NCBI GenBank assembly: GCA_018402545.1 | Contig: JAGYIL010000003.1 | Span: 62,001-126,000, forward strand | Source of the DNA: Saccharospirillum sp. | GTDB taxonomy: Bacteria; Pseudomonadota; Gammaproteobacteria; Pseudomonadales; Natronospirillaceae | Direction of reading: 5' to 3' | DNA length: 64,000 nucleotides | Notes under the pieces: model-generated | The model's database searches: none | Seen by the model: the letters and a program-made list of their open reading frames with translations, nothing else | Told to the model about the DNA's origin: nothing | Translations under genes and position numbers: made by a program | Shown here: positions 47,770 through 55,694 of the stretch, piece by piece | Position numbering within the stretch: the stretch's first letter is position 1 | How the letters are laid out: every line of letters begins with the position of its first letter

Positions 47770-47949
47770 TCAACGCTGGGAAGCTGTCATTACGCTAATG
47801 AAGTTACGTGCATCTGCCTGGGCAGTTGAATCGTTAGCCTTCGCGCGGTAGTTGTTAAACTGAGGAATTGCCACAGCCGCCAGGATGCCGATGATCGCCA
47901 CAACGATCATCAGTTCGATCAGAGTAAAACCTTTTTGAGTTTTCTTCAT
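47770..47949 (-). CDS. Short type IV major prepilin candidate (59 aa)
   Basis: It reads MKKTQKG then [18 protein letters not shown], a textbook prepilin site with glutamate +5 and proline 22. It stops after 52 mature residues (...SVMTASQR), so only the helical spine is present. The first 31 residues are very close to Geobacter PilA-N (F1, E5, P22, F24 and Y27 all present). It occupies the site divergent from pilB where pseudomonads have full-length pilA. A possible promoter on this strand is TTGTGC-16-TACACT (48022-48049). I saw no sigma-54 site with correct spacing. Confidence 0.92.
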   Translation of the reverse strand: MKKTQKGFTLIELMIVVAIIGILAAVAIPQFNNYRAKANDSTAQADARNFISVMTASQR

Positions 47950-48021
47950 CTTGCACTCTCCACAGGGTTAGCAGAACACTTAACTGGACTGGCACCTGCC
48001 AAGACCAACGTGCCTTGCGAT

Positions 48022-48049
48022 AGTGTAAGCAGAAAGTATGCCAGCACAA
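48022..48049 (-). promoter_or_regulatory. Possible sigma-70 promoter for the first short pilin
   Basis: Read on the minus strand: TTGTGC, 16 bp, TACACT, about 70 bp before the pilin ATG. It is a moderate match only. No correctly spaced GG-N10-GC sigma-54 element was found, although pilA in Pseudomonas uses one. Confidence 0.35.
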
Positions 48050-48279
48050 CCAAAGATCCATAAACCGGCGATAATCGTGACTTGTGTCTCACTTGGGCCT
48101 AAAAACCTAAACACCAATGCAGCCACTTCACATCTCTTGGGTGACGTATATGGTCAGTTTCGTGCCCTTCATGGGCAGAAGGCCAATGTTAATTGAATCG
48201 CTCGCCAGCCTTTGGACTGATTCATAGCTGGCAATTCGGGCTAGCGCTGTACTTTGGCTCCTTGCCACACCGGGGCGAA

Positions 48280-48309
48280 TTGACTAAGTTACTGAAAAGG
48301 TTCTATAAA
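48280..48309 (+). promoter_or_regulatory. Sigma-70-like promoter upstream of pilB
   Basis: TTGACT (48280-48285), 18 bp, TATAAA (48304-48309) is the best promoter match in the 616-bp gap between the short pilin (47949) and pilB (48566). If used, the pilB mRNA would have a leader of about 250 nt, containing only a 7-codon ATG frame near 48493 and no hairpin that I could define. Confidence 0.5.
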
Positions 48310-48565
48310 TACATGTAAGTGAGGCGTCACTACCTGGGTTTTGCAAGCGATAGCGATTTTCGGAATTTAATCGTAGAGGCGCATTTTGACTGCAATTGTC
48401 GCTTTGAGCATACATTAGCCTAAGCCCATCCTTTAGAGGGCGAGACGATTCTGGTCTGAGTGAGTTATAGTGGCGAGTAGGGGGTGAAACCGATGCCCCT
48501 CGACCCATGCGGGTAAAAATTACCTATATTCGTCTGCCCGACGGTAAAGTACAGGAACTGATATT

Positions 48566-50263
48566 ATGGCAACATCCCTCGGTGGCCTGGCCAAACGGCT
48601 GGTCCGGGACGATCTGATCAACGAAGACGAGGCGCTGACAGCAACTCAGAACTCCGAAAAGGAGAAGAAAAGCCTTGTCGCCTACCTGGTTGAAACAGAT
48701 CTGGTCAGCGCCCAGCAACTGGCCAATGTCGCCTCTGAAGAGTTTGGCACCCCCATTTTCGACCTGACAGCCTTCGACCTCGAAGCCTTGCCACGGGATT
48801 TGATCGCTAACAATCTACTGCAAGCTCACCATGTGATCCCGTTGATCAAGCGTGGGAACCGCCTGTTTATTGGCGTTTCAGACCCGACTAACCTGATCGC
48901 CATAGATGAGATCAAGTTTCACACCGGACTCAGCGTTGAAGCAGTTCTGGTAGAGGAAGACAAGCTCAACCTGGCTCTGGAAGCCCTGCTGGATGACTCC
49001 TCAGACGCCTTTGGTGATTTGGGCGACGACGAAGGCCTAGATGACCTGGACGTTGTTGACACCAAAAAAGATGACGACGCCAATGTGGCGGACGGTGCAG
49101 ATGATGCACCTGTGGTGCGGTTCATTAACCAGATGCTACTGTCAGCCATCAAAAAAGGCGCATCGGACCTTCACTTCGAGCCTTACGAGAAGTCGTATCG
49201 TGTCCGGTTTCGGGTTGACGGTGTATTACAGAACATCGCCAAACCCCCTATTGGCCTTGGCCCCAAGCTATCTGCCCGCTTGAAGATCATGTCGAACCTT
49301 GATATTTCCGAGCGTCGGGTGCCTCAGGATGGCCGGATCAAGCTGAAAATCTCCAAGACCAAGTCCATCGACTTCCGGGTAAACACCCTGCCGACCCTGT
49401 TTGGCGAGAAGATCGTACTTCGTATTCTGGATTCCGCCGCCGCCAAGATGGGGATTGACGCCCTGGGCTATGAGGACGATCAAAAAGATTTGTACATGAC
49501 GGCCTTATCAAAGCCGCAGGGCATGATTCTGGTAACCGGGCCGACCGGGTCAGGTAAAACAGTATCACTCTACACCGGCCTGAATATCCTGAACCAGGAA
49601 GGAACCAACATCTCTACTGCAGAAGACCCGGTAGAGATCAACCTCGATGGCATCAACCAGGTCAACGTAAACAACAAAGTCGGTCTCGACTTCGCAGCCG
49701 CCCTGCGCTCCTTCCTCCGCCAGGATCCGGATATCATCATGGTTGGTGAGATTCGTGACCTGGAAACGGCATCGATTGCGATCAAAGCCGCTCAGACCGG
49801 CCACATGGTGCTATCTACGCTGCACACCAACAGTGCGGCGGAAACCCTGACCCGAATGCTTAACATGGGCGTCCCCTCGTTCAACCTGGCAACCACAGTT
49901 AACTTGATCATCGCTCAGCGCCTTGCCCGCCGGTTATGCAGCAACTGCAAGCAACCGGCTGATCTGCCCGTTGATGTGCTCAAGAAAGAAGGGTTTACGG
50001 ATGAAATGGTCAAAACGTCGACCGTCTACAAACCGGTTGGTTGCGGCAGCTGCAATAAAGGGTATAAAGGGCGAGTAGGGATCTATGAAGTGGTTCGCAT
50101 CACTCCGGCTATTTCCCGTATTATCATGGAAGAAGGCAATTCGATCGATTTAAGCAAAGCCTTCGCTGAAGAAGGCTTTAACAGTTTACGCAAATCAGGG
50201 CTGATTAAGGTTGCCAAGGGCATCACCAGCCTGGAAGAAGTGAACCGCGTAACCACAGACTGA
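48566..50263 (+). CDS. pilB: Type IV pilus assembly ATPase PilB
   Basis: PilB powers pilus extension. At 565 aa it has N-terminal GSPII_E N domains (about 1-150), Walker A GPTGSGKT (near 328), Asp box, Walker B MVGEIRDLETA, and the zinc-binding tetracysteine CSNCKQP ... CGSCNKGYKGR. AGGA lies 9 bases before the ATG. It leads pilB-pilC-pilD-coaE-yacG and is divergent from the short pilins, so it is the likely motor for them. A long acidic linker (about 145-175, DSSDAFGDLGDDEG) lies between the domains. Confidence 0.97.
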   Translation: MATSLGGLAKRLVRDDLINEDEALTATQNSEKEKKSLVAYLVETDLVSAQQLANVASEEFGTPIFDLTAFDLEALPRDLIANNLLQAHHVIPLIKRGNRLFIGVSDPTNLIAIDEIKFHTGLSVEAVLVEEDKLNLALEALLDDSSDAFGDLGDDEGLDDLDVVDTKKDDDANVADGADDAPVVRFINQMLLSAIKKGASDLHFEPYEKSYRVRFRVDGVLQNIAKPPIGLGPKLSARLKIMSNLDISERRVPQDGRIKLKISKTKSIDFRVNTLPTLFGEKIVLRILDSAAAKMGIDALGYEDDQKDLYMTALSKPQGMILVTGPTGSGKTVSLYTGLNILNQEGTNISTAEDPVEINLDGINQVNVNNKVGLDFAAALRSFLRQDPDIIMVGEIRDLETASIAIKAAQTGHMVLSTLHTNSAAETLTRMLNMGVPSFNLATTVNLIIAQRLARRLCSNCKQPADLPVDVLKKEGFTDEMVKTSTVYKPVGCGSCNKGYKGRVGIYEVVRITPAISRIIMEEGNSIDLSKAFAEEGFNSLRKSGLIKVAKGITSLEEVNRVTTD

Positions 50264-50275
50264 GGACGGCACTGA

Positions 50276-51496
50276 ATGGCCACCAAGGCACAGAAGATTT
50301 CGATGTTCACCTACGAAGGCACCGACCGTAATGGCCGGGTGCAAAAAGGTGAGATATCCGGTACCAATCCGGCGCTGATCAAGGCCGATCTTCGCCGAAA
50401 AGGCGTCGTTAAGATCAAGAAACTGGCCAAAAAGCGTGGCGATATACAGCTATTTCAACCCGGCATCAAATCTGCCGACATTGCCCTCTTTACCCGCCAG
50501 ATGGCAACGATGATGAAAGCCGGAGTTCCTCTGATGCGGGCCTTTGAGATCGTAGCGGAAGGCCTGGAAAACAAGAAAATGGCCGAACTGGTCATGCAAA
50601 TGAAGAATAATGTGGCCAGTGGCGGCTCTTTCGGGGCTGCTCTGCGAGAGCACCCCAAGTATTTCGATGATCTATTCTGCTCTCTGGTTGAAGCTGGCGA
50701 ACAGGCCGGTGCTTTAGAAACCATGCTGGACCGGGTAGCGCTCTACCAGGAAAAAGCGGAAAGTCTGCGCAAGAAGGTAAAAAGCGCGATGAAGTACCCT
50801 GCAACTGTACTTACGATTGCAGCAATTGTAACCGTCATTCTTCTACTAAAGGTTGTACCGGTTTTCGCGGAAATGTTTTCTGGCTTTGGTGCAGACTTGC
50901 CCGTCCCTACTCAGGTAGTTATGGATATGTCCACCTGGATCCAGAGTAACGGTATTGTCGCCCTGGGCGTTTTGATCGTGGCTTTCATACTGTTCAAACA
51001 AGGTATGCAGCGATCCAAACCCTTCAAACATGCGGTACAGAGAATGGTTGTGAAACTGCCCATTTTTGGACCTATTCTGTACCAGTCGGCTATGGCCCGT
51101 TACGCTCGAACCTTGTCAACAACCTTTGCTGCAGGTGTCCCTCTGGTCAGTGCACTTGAATCGGCGGCAGGCGCATCCGGCAACATCATTTATGAGACGG
51201 CCATTATGAACGTTCGCCGGGATGTAGAAACCGGCACCGAATTGGCGGTTTCGATGAAAACTCAGGAAACCTTCCCACCAATGCTGATCCAGATGGTCTC
51301 TATTGGTGAACAATCCGGCTCACTGGATGACATGCTGGCTAAAGCAGCTGTTATCTATGAAGAAGAAGTCGACAATCTTGTTGATGGCTTAACGTCCATG
51401 ATGGAACCATTGATTATGTCGTTTCTCGGTATTGTGGTTGGTGGGCTTGTTGTGGCCATGTACCTGCCCATGTTCCAGATGGGTAACGTTATCTGA
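50276..51496 (+). CDS. pilC: Type IV pilus inner-membrane platform protein PilC
   Basis: PilC is the inner-membrane platform that PilB turns to add pilins. At 406 aa it has two GSPII_F domains, three TM segments (about 172-195, 222-240, 378-400) and the motif FTRQMATMMKAGVPLMRA. It starts 12 bp after pilB and overlaps pilD by 1 bp (TGATG). Confidence 0.97.
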   Translation: MATKAQKISMFTYEGTDRNGRVQKGEISGTNPALIKADLRRKGVVKIKKLAKKRGDIQLFQPGIKSADIALFTRQMATMMKAGVPLMRAFEIVAEGLENKKMAELVMQMKNNVASGGSFGAALREHPKYFDDLFCSLVEAGEQAGALETMLDRVALYQEKAESLRKKVKSAMKYPATVLTIAAIVTVILLLKVVPVFAEMFSGFGADLPVPTQVVMDMSTWIQSNGIVALGVLIVAFILFKQGMQRSKPFKHAVQRMVVKLPIFGPILYQSAMARYARTLSTTFAAGVPLVSALESAAGASGNIIYETAIMNVRRDVETGTELAVSMKTQETFPPMLIQMVSIGEQSGSLDDMLAKAAVIYEEEVDNLVDGLTSMMEPLIMSFLGIVVGGLVVAMYLPMFQMGNVI

Positions 51497-52359
51497 TGCC
51501 ATTTTTCGAACTGCTGCAATCCAACACGGTCGCCCTGCTGGCGACCGTTTTAGTATTGGGGTTGCTCGTTGGAAGCTTCCTTAACGTGGTGATCTACCGC
51601 CTACCAGTGATGATGCAAAACGCATGGGCGCGCGAAGCCGCCGAGATGGCGGGTGAGGATGAACCGGAACAGCCTCGATTTGACCTGATCAAGCCAGATT
51701 CCACCTGCCCTTCCTGCAGTCACCAGATACGTGCCTGGGAGAATATCCCCGTTATCAGCTACCTGGTGCTGGGTGGTAAATGCTCGCAGTGTAAAACCCG
51801 GATTTCGCCCCGCTACCCCATTATTGAGCTTACGACAGGTCTGCTTTCGCTGGCGCTGGCCTGGCAGTTTGGGGCTTCCGTTCAAACGGCCGCCTTACTG
51901 GTCCTTTTTTGGGCACTGATCGCCCTGACGATGATTGATGTCGATCACCAGTTGCTGCCAGATTCGATCACCTTGCCATTATTGTGGTTGGGGCTGCTGC
52001 TTAACCTTGGGAACACCTTCGTTCCGTTGGAGCAAGCCGTCATCGGCGCCGTTGCTGGCTATCTGTCGCTGTGGAGCATCTATTGGGCCTTTAAGTTGCT
52101 GACCGGCAAGGAGGGCATGGGCTACGGTGATTTCAAGCTGTTTGCCGCCTTTGGTGCCTGGTTTGGCTGGGGGGCCTTACCACTAATTATTCTGCTGTCT
52201 TCGCTGGTGGGTGCTGTTGTTGGCATTGCTCTCATTGCCTTTATGGGTCGTGAGCGGCAAATCCCCATCCCGTTTGGCCCCTATTTGTGCGGGGCGGCTC
52301 TGGTCTATGTATTCTGGGGCAATGCCATCACCGCCTGGTATCTGGGCAGTTTTACATGA
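51496..52359 (+). CDS. pilD: Prepilin peptidase / N-methyltransferase PilD
   Basis: PilD cuts prepilin leaders after glycine and methylates the new N-terminus. At 287 aa it has the cytoplasmic cysteine domain CPSC ... CSQC, the first catalytic aspartate in MIDVDHQLLPDS, and the GxGD-type site in GMGYGDFKLFAAFG. About eight membrane segments. It can process both short prepilins here. Overlaps coaE by 4 bp. Confidence 0.97.
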   Translation: MPFFELLQSNTVALLATVLVLGLLVGSFLNVVIYRLPVMMQNAWAREAAEMAGEDEPEQPRFDLIKPDSTCPSCSHQIRAWENIPVISYLVLGGKCSQCKTRISPRYPIIELTTGLLSLALAWQFGASVQTAALLVLFWALIALTMIDVDHQLLPDSITLPLLWLGLLLNLGNTFVPLEQAVIGAVAGYLSLWSIYWAFKLLTGKEGMGYGDFKLFAAFGAWFGWGALPLIILLSSLVGAVVGIALIAFMGRERQIPIPFGPYLCGAALVYVFWGNAITAWYLGSFT

Positions 52360-52946
52360 TCATAGGGTTAACCGGGGGCATTGGTTCCGGAAAATCAGCG
52401 GCCAGCAGGGTATTTGAATCGCTGGGCATTGGCTGTGTGGATGCCGATGTCGTCGCCCGTGACGTGGTCGCCAAAGGCTCACCGGCACTGAGTGCCATCG
52501 CCGAAAAGTTCGGTTCGGATATTCTGACCCCTGAAGGCCAGTTAAACCGGGCCTTGCTGCGTGAGCGAATATTCACCTCGGTTGAAGACAAAATCTGGCT
52601 TGAAGCCCTGCTCCACCCTCTGATTCGCGAGCAAATGCTCGCTCAGCTGAAACAGCAACCGCCCCCCTACTCGGTTCTGGTAGCGCCATTATTGTTCGAA
52701 AACGGCCTTGAGGCGTTGTGCGACGAAACGGTACTGATAGACGTACCGGAGTCGGTTCAGCGCCAGCGGGTGACTCAGCGTGACTCTGTAGAAGAAAACC
52801 AGGTACAGCAAATTATCGATAGTCAGATGAGCCGCTCCGACAAACAGGCCAGAGCCACACATTGCATAGAAAACACCGGCACACTCGCCCAACTGGAATC
52901 CGCTATTCTTGCATTGCACCGCCACTTTGTGGCAAAAAGCTCCTGA
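52356..52946 (+). CDS. coaE: Dephospho-CoA kinase
   Basis: CoaE makes the last step of coenzyme A synthesis. From the ATG at 52356, which overlaps the pilD stop, it is 196 aa. The P-loop is GLTGGIGSGKS (residues 4-14), followed by DADVVARDVV and later LIDVPESVQRQRV. A longer frame starting at 52287 overlaps pilD and is unlikely. Its TGA stop is the first base triplet of a 270-bp repeat, so its 3' end borders an inserted element. Confidence 0.95.
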   Translation: MIIGLTGGIGSGKSAASRVFESLGIGCVDADVVARDVVAKGSPALSAIAEKFGSDILTPEGQLNRALLRERIFTSVEDKIWLEALLHPLIREQMLAQLKQQPPPYSVLVAPLLFENGLEALCDETVLIDVPESVQRQRVTQRDSVEENQVQQIIDSQMSRSDKQARATHCIENTGTLAQLESAILALHRHFVAKSS

Positions 52947-53213
52947 GGAGCCTCTGAATCATTCCCCCTGGGCTCTGGCTTATCCGAGTGACGTTGCCAC
53001 AAGGCGGACTTATGCAGGAATGTCTGGACCTTTCAAATGAGTCCAACGCGGTGGCAGCGTTCCTCGGAAAGCCCCGGAGGGCGCGGCTAAAACGTCCTGC
53101 CCCGGCGTTGCACTTCTTGACAAGGGCTACGGCCATTGCGCTGCGAAGTGCGCCTTGTGCCAGAACGTTTTAGCTCGCGCAGAGCCCTGGGGGAATGGTT
53201 CAGAGGCTCCTCA
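52944..53213. mobile_element. MITE-like element with 34-bp terminal inverted repeats
   Basis: The ends (52944-52977 and 53180-53213) are inverse copies over 34 bp with two mismatches; the outer end reads TGAGGAGCCTCTGAA. The interior has nested pairs, for example GCGGCTAAAACGT with ACGTTTTAGC, and TGGAC ... GTCCA. It has no coding capacity. This fits a miniature inverted-repeat element or a large structured repeat between coaE and yacG. Part of its right half recurs at 55141-55250. No obvious target-site duplication. Confidence 0.75.
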
Positions 53214-53245
53214 ATAATCTGAACTGAATCAAGAGGAATAACGGC

Positions 53246-53467
53246 ATGTCAGCCAAAGCGCCACCCCAGGTGCCCTGCCCCACGTGCAAGAAGCTCATTA
53301 CCTATTCAAAAGACAATACCTGGCGGCCCTTCTGCTCGGAACGGTGCAAGCTGATAGATTTGGGTGAGTGGGCGAGTGAAGGTCATAAAATCGCCGGCAA
53401 ACCGGCTTATGACGAAATGATGAGCGAAGACCTGGAACGTTGGACTTCCAATGACGCGAAACATTGA
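53246..53467 (+). CDS. yacG: DNA gyrase inhibitor YacG (zinc finger)
   Basis: YacG is a small zinc protein that binds GyrB and can inhibit gyrase. At 73 aa it has ligands CPTC (residues 11-14) and FCSERC (about 30-35), then [14 protein letters not shown], as in the family. GAGGAA lies about 10 bases upstream. The coaE-yacG pair is standard; here a repeat separates them. Confidence 0.94.
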   Translation: MSAKAPPQVPCPTCKKLITYSKDNTWRPFCSERCKLIDLGEWASEGHKIAGKPAYDEMMSEDLERWTSNDAKH

Positions 53468-53525
53468 CAGACGCAGAACAGTTATAGACGCAACACAATA
53501 GAAGACGTACGACATTAAGGGACGT

Positions 53526-54992
53526 CTAAGAAATGGGTTGAGTGGCCGATTTTGAGGGAATCCACCAGGCGGCTATCAATGCCGCGCCCAGGGCGCCGGC
53601 TGCAAGCATGACCAGGCTGCCCGCGTAAGCCAGTTGATAAGCGCTAACAATGGCTTCAAAGCCACTGGCATCCGAATCGGGGAACAGGCCAAATGCCCCC
53701 TGCTGTTGCTGGTTAACGGTTCGAAAAAGGAGAGCCGCACAAGCACCCGCTCCAGCGATGGCAAACAGCCCCGCCAGGCGACTGGCCGTGTTATTGATGC
53801 CTGAAGCGGTACCTGCGCGGGCGTCGGGTACCGAATTCATGACCGTCGTCGTCAGCGGAGAGACGACGATGGCCATGCCCAACGCCATAATGCACAGGGG
53901 CAGTTCCACGCCCAGCCAGAAGTTGTCGAACTGAAATGCCAGCCCGGCGACCCCTGCAGCCACCACCAACGAACCACAAATCAACATCGGGCGCGCACCT
54001 ATCCGGTCGCTCAGCTTGCCTGCCGGGCTCGACAACAAGCCAATAATCAGCCCAAACGGCATCATCGCCAACCCTACCTGGGTCGGCGTCAGGCCCCGAT
54101 ACTCAATCAGGTCAATGGGCACCAGAAACATGGTGCCGGACAGTGTCCCGTAAAGCAGAAGGGTCATCAGGTTGGTGCCGGTAAAAGCCCGGCTTCGAAA
54201 CAATACGGTCGGTGCCAGGGGTTGCTCAGCCCGGCTTTCATACCAGAAAAAAACCAGCAAACCAGCGAGCCCCAGGCAAACCAGTGCAAGGGACAGGGCG
54301 AGACGCCCTTCCGATTCAGTCAACCAGGTCAACCCCAACGTCAGCGACCCGCAAGCGAGAAAAGCGATTAGCGTTCCACCCCAGTCGAGTCGACCACTGA
54401 CGGAGCGGTCGCGGGTTTCAGGCATGAAAGCCAGGGTCAGCAACAGCACCAGCGCGGCCAGTGGCAGGTTGATCCAGAAGGCCGCTCGCCAGTTGAACAG
54501 ATCCATCAGAAAGCCGCCAAAAGCAGGGCCAAGCGCCGTGGTCAGTGCTGAGGCTCCAGCCCAGAGGCCGATGGCATGGCCGCGTTCCTCGGCCGGATAG
54601 CAGGCCGAGATAATAGCCAGGCTTTGGGGAACCAGCAGTGCAGCGCCAATGCCTTTGAGCGCCCGTCCAGCGATCAGCACTTCCGGGCTCGGCGCGAGGG
54701 CGCAGAGCAGCGATGCCAGCGCAAAAAGAAGGGTACCGGCCAGGAACACGCGGCGTCGGCCAAGGCGGTCACCGGCGCCACCGCCGACCATCAACAGGGC
54801 TCCCAGCAACAAGGTGTAGGCATTCAGCACCCAAAGCATCTCTGTGAGGGAAGCATCAAGATCGGTGCGGATGACCGGCAGTGCAATGGTGACAACCGAG
54901 CCGTCGATGAAGGCCATGGCCGAGGCCAGGATCGTAGCCGCCAGCACCCAGGGCCGTTGTTGCGGTGAGCAGGGTTCGACACGGTCAGTCAT
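53526..54992 (-). CDS. MFS drug-efflux transporter (DHA2 / EmrB-QacA type)
   Basis: A 488-aa protein with about 14 membrane segments. Motif A is GDRLGRRRVFLAG, and motif C-like GASALTTALGPAFGG follows. FIDGSVVTIALPVI in TM1 (with the conserved D) is typical of the EmrB/QacA drug:H+ antiporters. No adjacent EmrA-like adaptor or regulator is visible, so the substrate is unknown. It is convergent with yacG. Confidence 0.88.
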   Translation of the reverse strand: MTDRVEPCSPQQRPWVLAATILASAMAFIDGSVVTIALPVIRTDLDASLTEMLWVLNAYTLLLGALLMVGGGAGDRLGRRRVFLAGTLLFALASLLCALAPSPEVLIAGRALKGIGAALLVPQSLAIISACYPAEERGHAIGLWAGASALTTALGPAFGGFLMDLFNWRAAFWINLPLAALVLLLTLAFMPETRDRSVSGRLDWGGTLIAFLACGSLTLGLTWLTESEGRLALSLALVCLGLAGLLVFFWYESRAEQPLAPTVLFRSRAFTGTNLMTLLLYGTLSGTMFLVPIDLIEYRGLTPTQVGLAMMPFGLIIGLLSSPAGKLSDRIGARPMLICGSLVVAAGVAGLAFQFDNFWLGVELPLCIMALGMAIVVSPLTTTVMNSVPDARAGTASGINNTASRLAGLFAIAGAGACAALLFRTVNQQQQGAFGLFPDSDASGFEAIVSAYQLAYAGSLVMLAAGALGAALIAAWWIPSKSATQPIS

Positions 54993-55140
54993 AATTCGAA
55001 AGACTCGCGTTTTCTATAGTCGACGCCAATGCGACAGCCTGATTTCGCAGGGAAGGCGCAGTTAACGTGAGGTTTCCAACTGAAGGAGTAAACTGGCTAG
55101 CGGGCTTGATCATGACTGTCCTCCAGGCACCTGATACCCA

Positions 55141-55250
55141 TTCTTGACAAGGGCTACGTCCATTGCGGTGCGAGCCGCGGCGGATTAGCCCCCACCTGGC
55201 CAATAAGGTTTGGCCCGCGTTGAGCCTCGGGGGATTGTTCAGAGACTCCT
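55141..55250. repeat. Truncated relative of the 270-bp repeat
   Basis: The segment starts TTCTTGACAAGGGCTACG and ends GGGGATTGTTCAGAGACTCCT. Both parts match the right half of the element at 52944-53213 (TTCTTGACAAGGGCTACG and GGGGAATGGTTCAGAGGCTCCT). The middle has diverged and the left arm is absent. It lies between the divergent MFS start and the mutT end. Confidence 0.7.
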
Positions 55251-55269
55251 AGATCAGCCCCTCCCAATG

Positions 55270-55680
55270 CTAACGCGATTGCCGGAATCTCGAGATCAAT
55301 TCTGTATTGGCTTCGGGGAAGGTGTACCCGTCGAGCTCATCGACAGCTACCCATTGAACAAGCTGGCCTTCGCAGCCCCGGGCAACTCCTTCACTGCCGT
55401 GGCACACCCAGGTGTCCAGCAGGACGGTTTTGTCGCCGTAGTCGAAGGGTAGCTCCATCAGAGGGGACATTTGCTCGGGGTCTAGGATCAGGCCCACTTC
55501 TTCCTGAAATTCGCGAACCAGTGCCTGGGGCGTGGTTTCACCAGCCTCTACCTTGCCACCGGGAAATTCCCAGAGGCCGCCCTGGTGCTGGTGATCCTGG
55601 CGCTTGGCTATCAGCACCTGGCCATAACGCACCACCATACCAACGGCAACATGTACGGTTTTTTTAGGAGTGTTGGCCAA
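55270..55680 (-). CDS. mutT: 8-oxo-dGTP diphosphatase MutT
   Basis: MutT hydrolyses oxidised dGTP to prevent A:T to C:G changes. At 136 aa the Nudix box is complete: GGKVEAGE then REFQEEVG (about residues 40-62), preceded by GLWEFPGG. It starts 14 bp after argJ, giving secA-argJ-mutT as in Pseudomonas. Confidence 0.93.
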   Translation of the reverse strand: MANTPKKTVHVAVGMVVRYGQVLIAKRQDHQHQGGLWEFPGGKVEAGETTPQALVREFQEEVGLILDPEQMSPLMELPFDYGDKTVLLDTWVCHGSEGVARGCEGQLVQWVAVDELDGYTFPEANTELISRFRQSR

Positions 55681-55694
55681 TGTCTCGCAACCCT

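Noticed and set aside
47020-47949. A single full-length pilin broken by frameshift into spine and head
   Set aside because: The 153-aa gene has its own signal peptide and ribosome site, and a second intact spine of the same length exists, so two separate genes are more likely than a broken one.
47990-48025. Sigma-54-like GGCACG...TTGGCA upstream of the short pilin
   Set aside because: The spacing between GG and GC is 13 instead of 10 bases, so it would not be used by sigma-54.
48284-48508. 74-aa minus-strand ORF in the pilin-pilB gap
   Set aside because: No ribosome site, no recognisable composition or domain, and it overlaps the likely pilB promoter.
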